The translations under genes were made by a program, and so were the position numbers. A model generated the notes under the pieces. It did no database searches. It was given only the letters and a program-made list of their open reading frames with translations, and had not been told where the DNA came from. Below, one piece after another: positions 54,485-60,195 of a stretch of 60,195 nucleotides of DNA. This stretch comes from Moorena bouillonii PNG (GTDB lineage Bacteria; Cyanobacteriota; Cyanobacteriia; Cyanobacteriales; Coleofasciculaceae), in contig NZ_MKZS01000001.1 in the NCBI RefSeq assembly GCF_001942495.1, positions 946,569-1,006,763 of the forward strand, written 5' to 3'. Each line of letters begins with the position of its first letter. The stretch's first letter is position 1.

Positions 54485-55588
54485 ATGCCAAAGAACCCAA
54501 CATCTGACCAGCCGGATCGTCGCATCTACCGGGGCTTAACCCTCACTAGAGGAAGTTTACCAACCCCAGAAGACCAACAACAGCATCTGAGTCGTATGCC
54601 ACCGCCACCCCCTTGGCGCACCTTTGGTCTGTCAGTTGAGCAATGGCGTGAAAAAGCACAATCACAAAATACCCAAGACATCGTAAGAAAGATTAATCCA
54701 AAGGCATTGGGGTTTGTTCCGACCAAGCAAGCGGTAGAATTGGTCAATGCTGCATTGTGTTTACGTCGCCCTTTACTGATTGAAGGAAATCCCGGTAGCG
54801 GCAAAACATCCTTAGCCTATGCAGTAGCAGCTGAATTGGGATTACCGGGGCCTTACCGCTGGTCAATTGTTTCTCGCACTACTTTGAAAGATGGTCTGTA
54901 TGCTTACGATGCCATTGGGCGATTACAAGAAGTGTCTTTACTGAGGCAACAAGTTGGTAATACAGAGAGAATAAAAGAACCTGATATTGACATTGGTAAC
55001 TATTTAAGATTAAGACCAATGGGTATGGCATTTCATCAATCTCAACCCGGTAGACCGGCTGTGCTGTTAATTGACGAAATTGATAAGAGTGATATTGATA
55101 TGCCCAATGATCTCTTACATATATTTGAGGAAGGATTTTTTGAGATTCCAGAACTGAGTCGCTTAAACAACGACTCCCAAAAGGTACTTCCTTACCGCAG
55201 TCAAAGCCATGATAGTGATGAAAAAATTGAGGTTGAGAAAGGATTAATTCAATGTCAAGAGTTTCCCTTAGTCTTGATGACCAGTAATGAAGCACGGGAG
55301 TTTCCACCAGCCTTTCTACGCCGATGTCTACGGTTATCTCTCAAGCAACCTGAGACACCAGAGGGTTTCTATAAAATTTTAGAAAACCGCTTTGATGCCG
55401 CCCATTTAAAGCAACTGGATCAGCCAGCTCGGAAATTAATCAAGGAATTTTTGGGACGAATTAATGCAACAGACACAACGTTAGCAACGGATCAATTGTT
55501 GAATGCTATATATTTATTACTACAAGGAGATGACTTAACTGAAGAAACACGGAAAGATCTATTGAATACTATTTTCAAATCACTGTGA
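54485..55588 (+). CDS. MoxR-type AAA+ ATPase
   Basis: A 367-residue ATPase. Walker A is GNPGSGKT at 101-108, Walker B LLIDEID at 194-200, sensor 1 N268 in MTSNEAR and arginine finger candidates R279/R280 in FLRRC. A 95-residue N-terminal region with a Pro stretch precedes the ATPase. MoxR proteins usually work with a vWA protein as an ATP-dependent chaperone or switch. Here the start is one base after the caspase stop and the vWA gene follows by 12 bp, so the three should be made in fixed proportion. Confidence 0.93.
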   Translation: MPKNPTSDQPDRRIYRGLTLTRGSLPTPEDQQQHLSRMPPPPPWRTFGLSVEQWREKAQSQNTQDIVRKINPKALGFVPTKQAVELVNAALCLRRPLLIEGNPGSGKTSLAYAVAAELGLPGPYRWSIVSRTTLKDGLYAYDAIGRLQEVSLLRQQVGNTERIKEPDIDIGNYLRLRPMGMAFHQSQPGRPAVLLIDEIDKSDIDMPNDLLHIFEEGFFEIPELSRLNNDSQKVLPYRSQSHDSDEKIEVEKGLIQCQEFPLVLMTSNEAREFPPAFLRRCLRLSLKQPETPEGFYKILENRFDAAHLKQLDQPARKLIKEFLGRINATDTTLATDQLLNAIYLLLQGDDLTEETRKDLLNTIFKSL

Positions 55589-55600
55589 GGTCAGGGGGAA

Positions 55601-58303
55601 ATGGTGAGTCAAAAAAATCAATGGTGGCAAGATGATAGAGAGGTGGCAGAGCTGATCTGGTGCTTGGCTCATTTAGATCGTATTGTTGCTCCTCCATCCT
55701 CTCAAGACATCAAACCACCAGAGGATGTACACCATTCTGATCCAGAATCATCTACTGAAAATCTCTCAGACGATTATCCAAAGATTCCTCCTTCAGGAAG
55801 GGAAAAAGCAGAACAAAAGATACCCATTGCGGCTAATCTTAAACAGCCTGACCATGCCCCGACTTCCCCTCAAAAACCCGAATCATCCTCCAATAATTAC
55901 AGCTCTCCTATTCGTGTTCCTGACCCCTTTCCCTTACCCAAACCTAGGGAAATCAGTAAGGCACTGTTGCCCTTATCTAAGCGTGTTCCTGGACTGCTAG
56001 CCAATGAACTGGATATTGAGGCAACCGTTGAACAAACCGCCGAAGCTTATGGATTGCCAATGCTGGCATTTCGTTCTCCCCTAGAGCGATGGTTTGAAGT
56101 ACATTTATTGATTGATTGCTCCCCTTCCATGGCATTTTGGGGAGATTTAGCAGAAGGGGTGGCAACGCTTTTTCGCTGGCAAGGGTTTTTCCGGGATGTC
56201 CGGATTTGGCACTTCGATACAACAGAACCTACCCCCCAATTGTTTTCAGGTGTTGACCGGATTGAACGGAGTGTTCGTAGCTTGATCGCACCAGGAGGAC
56301 ATCGACTCTTTATTGCCTTAACGGATACTTTGGGAAAAGCTTGGTATTCCGGTCAAGCCTTTGAGGTTTTAGCACAATTAGGAGAACAGCATCCTGTTAG
56401 TATTGCCCATGTTTTTCCTCAAACCCTATGGCAGCGCACAGGTCTAGATCAGGCAATTCAACGACCATTGATTGCTCGTGAGCCAGAGTCTCCTAACTCC
56501 ATGTTACAAGTAGGAGCTAGGCTTCGTACAACGGCTAGGTTATATAAATTTCCAATTTTCAATTTATCTAGGAACCACTTTAGCACTTGGGCGAATTTTA
56601 CCACCGGGAGTGGCAGCAATTCTATTCAAGGGGTTTTAATTAGACAGGATAAGCCCGAAACAGCCACAACGAATCCTAAAAAGCAAAGGTCGGAACAACC
56701 TGAATCAGTGGCGGAAAATCCAGAACAGTTACTGAGAGGATTCTTGGCTAATGCTAGCCCCAAAGCCCGGGAACTTGCTGAAGTTCTGGCTGCTGTTCCC
56801 CTGATTCCTCCAGTCATGCGTTTGGCACAACAGTGGTTTTTACCCGATAGCGAACACTGGCATCTGGCAGAAGTTTTTTTTAGTGGTCTGATCCAAAAGT
56901 CTTCCTTGGGGCCAGAGCAGGTAACTGTTCCCGAAACTTGGTATGAATTCCGTCCGGGAATTCGGGAGTTACTGCTAGGAAATAGTCCAGTTCAACGCAC
57001 CACTGAGATTTGGCGGGAAATTGGAGATTTCATAGAGCGTCGTTATGGTAGTCTGCGGGATTTTCCAGCACTGATTCCCAACCCAGCCGGGTCTGTTCCA
57101 GGTGTTGCTGCAGATCGAGACCTCTATTTTGCTGAAGTCAAGGCTGCAGTTTTCACCACTTGGGGAGGAGAATACGCCAAGTTTGCAGAGGAAGTCAGTG
57201 AAAAAGTAGCAAAACGGAAACGGGAGAAAGAAGAGATTGGTAAGGGGACAGTTGAGCTCACTGACAACTTAGAACCTTTTGAATTTGAAGCGGAAGTCCC
57301 CACCATTGTTTTTGAAGAGGAGCCAGACCAGGATGAAGAGAAATTACAACAGTGGACATTTGAAACCCCGACTGTTAACCATCACGGGGAAATTACCGAA
57401 ACAACAACCTACACCGCCTCTTACTTCACCGAAACCCTAACCGATAATGTGGAACTGGAAATGGTGGCTATCCCTGGAGGAACGTTTACCATGGGTTCCC
57501 CTGAAAATGAAGTTAGAAGTCAGAAGTCAGAAGTCAGAAGTTTCAGAAGTAATGAAACACCTCAACATAATGTCACACTCCAACCCTTCTTTATGGGGAA
57601 ATACCCTGTCACCCAAGCCCAATGGAACGCGATCGCATTAATGACAGACTTGAAAGTCGAGAGAGACTTAGATCCAGATCCTTCAGATTTCAAGGGGGAT
57701 AACCGTCCCGTTGAAAACGTAAACTGGTATGATGCCGTCGAGTTCTGTGACCGGCTTTCTAAGTTAACAGGAAGGGAGTATAGACTGCCTTCCGAAGCCC
57801 AATGGGAATATGCTTGTCGAGGTGTCACAAAACCTCTCAACCTTGATAAAGGAGAATCCTACCCCCCATTCTACTTTGGAGAGACGATTACCGGAAAGTT
57901 AGCCAATTACGACGCCTCAAGACCTTATCGGGATGAACCACCAGGAGAACAAAGCCAGGGAACCACCCCTGTCGGTCAATTTCCTCCGAATCCCTTTGGG
58001 TTATATGATATGCACGGGAATGTTTGGGAATGGTGTTTAGATGATTGGCATGAGAACTACGAAGGTGCCCCCACAGATGGCAGTGCTTGGATTGAGGATA
58101 ATGAAGCAGAAAATGTCAATGGTGAAAATGAGTCAAATTCAGACAAAAATGACGAAAATCCGCCAATATCACCCCTGCGGGGCGGCTCCTGGATTTTCTA
58201 TCCTGATTTCTGCCGTTCTGCGATTGGCTACGACTTTAGGCGCGTGGTCCGCCTCTACGATGTTGGTTTTCGTCTAGTGTGCGTGTCCGGGAGAACTGGA
58301 TGA
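55601..58303 (+). CDS. vWA (SAV_2336-type) protein with C-terminal FGE/C-type-lectin-fold domain
   Basis: A 900-residue protein. Residues 1-35 form a Trp-rich helix (REVAELIWCLAHLDR) typical of the SAV_2336 family, then a Pro/Ser-rich linker to about 125. The vWA domain spans about 160-350 with a MIDAS D172-S174-S176 (DCSPS) and D242 (LTDTLG). A helical part reaches about 600, then a formylglycine-generating-enzyme/sulfatase-modifying-factor type domain, a C-type lectin fold, at about 616-897 (VAIPGGTFTMGSP, YRLPSEAQWEYACRG, GLYDMHGNVWEW, RGGSW...CRSA...GFRLV). Residues about 860-897 look like a DGR variable region. A GAAGTCA array is inserted in frame near residue 640 (R-S-Q-K-S-E-V-R-S). 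It presumably senses through the lectin domain and signals to MoxR and the caspase. Confidence 0.88.
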   Translation: MVSQKNQWWQDDREVAELIWCLAHLDRIVAPPSSQDIKPPEDVHHSDPESSTENLSDDYPKIPPSGREKAEQKIPIAANLKQPDHAPTSPQKPESSSNNYSSPIRVPDPFPLPKPREISKALLPLSKRVPGLLANELDIEATVEQTAEAYGLPMLAFRSPLERWFEVHLLIDCSPSMAFWGDLAEGVATLFRWQGFFRDVRIWHFDTTEPTPQLFSGVDRIERSVRSLIAPGGHRLFIALTDTLGKAWYSGQAFEVLAQLGEQHPVSIAHVFPQTLWQRTGLDQAIQRPLIAREPESPNSMLQVGARLRTTARLYKFPIFNLSRNHFSTWANFTTGSGSNSIQGVLIRQDKPETATTNPKKQRSEQPESVAENPEQLLRGFLANASPKARELAEVLAAVPLIPPVMRLAQQWFLPDSEHWHLAEVFFSGLIQKSSLGPEQVTVPETWYEFRPGIRELLLGNSPVQRTTEIWREIGDFIERRYGSLRDFPALIPNPAGSVPGVAADRDLYFAEVKAAVFTTWGGEYAKFAEEVSEKVAKRKREKEEIGKGTVELTDNLEPFEFEAEVPTIVFEEEPDQDEEKLQQWTFETPTVNHHGEITETTTYTASYFTETLTDNVELEMVAIPGGTFTMGSPENEVRSQKSEVRSFRSNETPQHNVTLQPFFMGKYPVTQAQWNAIALMTDLKVERDLDPDPSDFKGDNRPVENVNWYDAVEFCDRLSKLTGREYRLPSEAQWEYACRGVTKPLNLDKGESYPPFYFGETITGKLANYDASRPYRDEPPGEQSQGTTPVGQFPPNPFGLYDMHGNVWEWCLDDWHENYEGAPTDGSAWIEDNEAENVNGENESNSDKNDENPPISPLRGGSWIFYPDFCRSAIGYDFRRVVRLYDVGFRLVCVSGRTG
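57509..57550. repeat. GAAGTCA heptamers in frame inside the vWA-lectin gene
   Basis: About five units of AGAAGTC, encoding R-S-Q-K-S-E-V-R-S. The second copy of the domain (58338 gene) has no counterpart, so it is an insertion in a loop at the start of the lectin-fold domain. Confidence 0.85.
58176..58290 (+). other. Candidate DGR variable region 1
   Basis: The last 115 bp of the vWA-lectin gene's lectin domain. It starts TGCGGGGCGGCTCCTGG and ends GGTTTTCGT(C)TAGTGTGCGTG, both nearly identical to the region at 59152-59269. In between, codons such as ATT, TTC, TAT, GAT and TAC replace what would be AAC/AAT in a template, while CCT, TGC CGT TCT GCG and AGG CGC are constant. See the finding for the comparison. 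Confidence 0.7.
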
Positions 58304-58336
58304 AGTCAGAAGTTTGAAGTCAGAAGTTTGAAGAAT
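58302..58336. repeat. GAAGTCA/GAAGTTT repeats between the two lectin-domain genes
   Basis: Five units of GAAGTCA and GAAGTTT. The TGA stop codon of the vWA-lectin gene (58301-58303) overlaps the start of this array. Confidence 0.8.
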
Positions 58337-58337
58337 T

Positions 58338-59288
58338 ATGCCAAAACTGACCATAAAACGCCCAAAACAAACCTTTCAAGGCTACAGAGAATACATAGAC
58401 GGTATCCCTCTCGAAATGGTTTTAATCCCTGATGGAACCTTCACCATGGGCGCACCGGAGAGTGAAGAAGGGAGTAGTGACACTGAAAGACCCCAACATG
58501 ATGTAACTATTTCCTCGTTTTTAATGGGACGTTATCCCATTACTCAAGATCAATGGAAAGCGATCGCCTCTCGATCTGACCTTAAGGTCAATCAAGATTT
58601 GGATCCAGACCCCTCTTATTTTAAACAGCCCTATCAATGGATAGATAGATGGCGAAGACCTGTTGAAAACGTCAATTGGTATCAAGCAGTAGAGTTCTGT
58701 CACCGCCTTTCTAAGCTAACAGGAAAGGAATATAGACTACCTTCTGAAGCGCAATGGGAATATGCCTGTCGAGGGGTTACAAAACCCCTTAACCTCGAAA
58801 ACGGAGAATCCTATCCCCCATTCCACTTCGGAGAAACCATTACAACAGCTTTGGCTAATTATCGCGAGACGGATGATAAAGACTCTAGATCGTCAGGTGA
58901 TGGTAGAGGGCCAAAAGGAGAATACCGTAACGAAACAACACCAGTAGGCTATTTTAAAGTCGTCAATTCTTTTGGACTTAGTGATATGCACGGGAACGTT
59001 TGGGAATGGTGCGCTGATGATTGGCATTCTAATTACGAAGGTGCGCCCACAGATGGCAGTGCTTGGATTGATAATAATGAACTGGAAAATGTCAATACTG
59101 AAAATAAGTCATATTCAGCAAAAAATCATGATCAAAGTCCATCTTCAGTGATGCGGGGCGGCTCCTGGACTATCAATCCTAATTACTGCCGTTCTGCGCT
59201 TCGCGTCAACGACGATAGGCGCTATGACCGCAACAACGCTAATGGTTTTCGTATAGTGTGCGTGTCCGGAATGAAGTCAGAAGTTTGA
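58338..59288 (+). CDS. Stand-alone FGE/C-type-lectin-fold domain protein
   Basis: A 316-residue protein that is a tandem paralogue of the lectin-fold half of the preceding gene. It has the same blocks: VLIPDGTFTMGAPE, YRLPSEAQWEYACRG, GLSDMHGNVWEW and 'NYEGAPTDGSAWID'. It is soluble with no leader. True formylglycine-generating activity is doubtful: the position corresponding to the catalytic cysteines is taken by the variable region, and one Cys (YCRSA) is kept. Residues about 272-311 are a candidate DGR variable region. The C-terminus (MKSEV) and stop codon are encoded by the GAAGTTT repeat array. It lies 34 bp after the vWA gene. Confidence 0.88.
   Translation: MPKLTIKRPKQTFQGYREYIDGIPLEMVLIPDGTFTMGAPESEEGSSDTERPQHDVTISSFLMGRYPITQDQWKAIASRSDLKVNQDLDPDPSYFKQPYQWIDRWRRPVENVNWYQAVEFCHRLSKLTGKEYRLPSEAQWEYACRGVTKPLNLENGESYPPFHFGETITTALANYRETDDKDSRSSGDGRGPKGEYRNETTPVGYFKVVNSFGLSDMHGNVWEWCADDWHSNYEGAPTDGSAWIDNNELENVNTENKSYSAKNHDQSPSSVMRGGSWTINPNYCRSALRVNDDRRYDRNNANGFRIVCVSGMKSEV
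59152..59269 (+). other. Candidate DGR variable region 2
   Basis: 118 bp with the same flanks as region 1 and one extra codon (GAC). Runs of AAC and AAT codons (N-P-N, N-N-A-N) remain here, as expected where fewer adenines were changed. Flanking duplicated sequence differs from its paralogue mainly at third codon positions, unlike this region. Confidence 0.7.
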
Positions 59289-59304
59289 AGTTTGAAGTTT
59301 GAAG
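59272..59304. repeat. GAAGTCA/GAAGTTT repeats after the second lectin-domain gene
   Basis: Four units (one GAAGTCA, then GAAGTTT). The TGA stop of the second lectin-domain gene (59286-59288) lies inside it. Confidence 0.8.
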
Positions 59305-59311
59305 AAATAAT

Positions 59312-59668
59312 TTGAGTTATCAACAAGTTTCAATTCAGGACAGAACCAAAAAGTTTGCGGTTAGAATAGTCAAAGCTTGCATTTGGTTAGAAGAAGAATC
59401 TAAAGTTCCTAGAACCTTAGCGAATCAGTTATTAAGGTCAGGAACTTCTATCGGAGCTAATTGTAGTGAAGCTCAGTCAGCCCAATCCCGCAGAGACTTT
59501 ATCAGTAAATATGAAATTGCTCTGAAGGAAGCAAGAGAAACACAATACTGGCTAGATGTTTTAATAGAAGCCGAACTGGTATCATTAGAAAAGTTCAAAG
59601 GACTAATCCAAGAAACCGAGGAAATTATTAAAATCTTAGTCACTACCGTCAAAAAACTCAAAGAATAG
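59312..59668 (+). CDS. Four-helix-bundle protein (S23/Avd-like)
   Basis: A 118-residue all-helical protein of the four-helix-bundle family related to 23S rRNA intervening-sequence proteins (S23). Signature stretches are 'LANQLLRSGTSIGANCSEA' near 36 and SKYEIALKEARETQYWLDVL near 65. The DGR accessory protein Avd, which partners the reverse transcriptase, belongs to the same structural group. Being immediately after two candidate DGR targets makes an Avd-like role plausible but not shown. The start is TTG at 59312, 23 bp after the previous gene; no ATG is near. No reverse transcriptase is in the window. Confidence 0.78.
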   Translation: MSYQQVSIQDRTKKFAVRIVKACIWLEEESKVPRTLANQLLRSGTSIGANCSEAQSAQSRRDFISKYEIALKEARETQYWLDVLIEAELVSLEKFKGLIQETEEIIKILVTTVKKLKE

Positions 59669-59757
59669 ACTTCTGACTTCAAGCTTCTGACTTCAAACTT
59701 CTGACTTCTGACTTAATAAAAACTTCTGACTTCAAACTTCTGACTTCTGACTTCAAA
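59669..59757. repeat. Inverted GAAGTCA array (TGACTTC) after the four-helix gene
   Basis: About ten units of TTCTGAC/TTCAAAC, the reverse complement of the array at 59272-59304. The pair flanks the four-helix gene and can form a long stem. Confidence 0.85.
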
Positions 59758-59764
59758 TCCCGAT

Positions 59765-60022
59765 TTACTCCTGTTCATCATCATCCGGTAATTTTTCCAT
59801 CTCCTGGGCAATTAGCGTCTGAAATTCTTCTCCACAATGAACATTTAAATGAATTGCAGCAGCCAGCAATTCTGCCAAAATCTCCGCTTGTTGTCTAGCA
59901 CTGAGGTGAGGTGACTGAAGCTGATAGATTAATCCGGTAACGGTTTGGCATTCTGAGCCTAACTCTGTAATTAATGTTTTCAGAGTATTGCTAGTAATAG
60001 GAATGGAGCGATCGCGAAACAT
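59765..60022 (-). CDS. Small hypothetical protein
   Basis: An 85-residue soluble helical protein that I do not recognise. It starts MFRDRSIPITSNTLKTLI and has a helical, Gln/Leu-rich middle ('SARQQAEILAELLAAAIHL') with an acidic C-terminus (P-D-D-D-E-Q-E). A HIP1-like GCGATCGC sits at its start codon region. It is convergent with the four-helix-bundle gene. It is probably real because of its length and codon use, but no function can be given. Confidence 0.5.
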   Translation of the reverse strand: MFRDRSIPITSNTLKTLITELGSECQTVTGLIYQLQSPHLSARQQAEILAELLAAAIHLNVHCGEEFQTLIAQEMEKLPDDDEQE

Positions 60023-60061
60023 ATAACTTATATCATTTTCGGTTGAACAGTTATAAATATT

Positions 60062-60100
60062 AGGTAATAGGGAACAGGGAACAGGGAACAGGGAACAGGG
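60062..60100. repeat. Heptameric tandem repeats (GGGAACA)
   Basis: About five copies of CAGGGAA, again the STRR type, upstream of the small hypothetical gene. Confidence 0.85.
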
Positions 60101-60140
60101 GATGGAGATTACCTACTAGAAGAAAGCTATAGCAATTCTC

Positions 60141-60193
60141 TGTCTTGATGCAGTCGCTCATGGGGGAAACCCCCAAGACCGCGCTGCATCGCT
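60141..60193. repeat. Modular palindromic repeat, 53-bp core copy
   Basis: The shortest form of the family: GTCTTGATGCAGTCGCTCAT on one side and CCAAGACCGCGCTGCATCGC on the other with GGGGG/CCCCC between, pairing into a hairpin. It runs close to the end of the window. Expanded copies are at 11852-11990 and 51402-51497. Confidence 0.8.
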
Positions 60194-60195
60194 AT

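Noticed and set aside
58338-59288. Active formylglycine-generating enzyme or ergothioneine-type EgtB
   Set aside because: The position of the catalytic cysteine pair is occupied by the variable region, there is no sulfatase nearby and no DinB-like domain; a binding role fits better.
51685-59668. Reverse transcriptase or template repeat for the DGR inside the window
   Set aside because: No ORF with the RT core (Y-x-D-D-type) was found, and no third copy of the 115-bp region with the expected AAC/AAT codons.

Overview
The window is a stretch of cyanobacterial chromosome. The evidence is the gene content (pxcA, a cyanobacterial-type hfq, DUF3370, DUF2854, DUF2301 and DUF2811 families, a SigG-type ECF sigma factor, hormogonium-polysaccharide type hpsE, an Fe-S photolyase), frequent GCGATCGC (HIP1-like) octamers, and many heptameric tandem repeats (CCCTACT and similar) between genes. 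The repeat style and large intergenic spaces fit a filamentous, Moorena-like genome, but the genus is only a guess. No rRNA, tRNA or CRISPR array was found.

Layout. 0.6-8 kb: a PEP-CTERM secreted protein, a GH57/DUF3536 carbohydrate enzyme, a Ca2+/H+ antiporter, a small IS200/IS605-like element that looks like a stand-alone structured (omega-type) RNA, and a Ser/Thr kinase. 8-16 kb: a helicase/recombinase-like ATPase, pxcA, a YdcF-family protein, DUF2301, a SAM hydrolase (DUF62) and DUF1361. 16-24.6 kb: an exopolysaccharide block of a Wzc-like BY-kinase/co-polymerase, fcl and gmd (GDP-fucose), a polyprenyl-phosphate sugar transferase and hpsE. 25-37 kb: mostly single housekeeping or unknown genes, with DUF3370, a stand-alone response regulator, DUF2854, a broken tnpB element, a CRR7-like small protein, SelO, sigG with its anti-sigma partner, an L,D-transpeptidase, a ComFB protein and an M23 peptidase. 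37-48 kb: a divergent cation exchanger, hfq, an intact tnpB element, dapF, murF, an unknown 428-aa protein, pth, DUF2811 and an Fe-S photolyase. 48-51 kb: a PlsY-like/PEP-synthase-like fusion.

The most interesting part is 51.7-59.7 kb. Five or six closely packed plus-strand genes encode an alpha/beta hydrolase, a caspase-like protease fused to a VMAP-C-like domain, a MoxR-type AAA+ ATPase, a vWA protein (SAV_2336 type) with a C-terminal formylglycine-generating-enzyme/C-type-lectin fold domain, a second stand-alone copy of that domain, and a four-helix-bundle protein of the S23/Avd-like class. This matches the vWA-MoxR-VMAP ternary, NTP-dependent conflict systems. The two lectin-fold domains end in paired sequences that differ almost only at first and second codon positions of predicted AAC/AAT-type codons, while the constant codons between them are identical. 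That is the signature of variable regions of a diversity-generating retroelement (DGR). No reverse transcriptase or template repeat lies in the window, so they would have to act from elsewhere. The inferred picture is a diversifiable sensor (lectin domains), a switch (vWA plus MoxR) and a protease effector (caspase).

A second theme is repeat invasion of genes. Tandem heptamers supply the stop codon and last residues of pth, insert in frame into the recombinase and the vWA protein, and sit at the ends of both lectin-domain genes. An IS right end appears to supply the stop codon of the CRR7-like gene.
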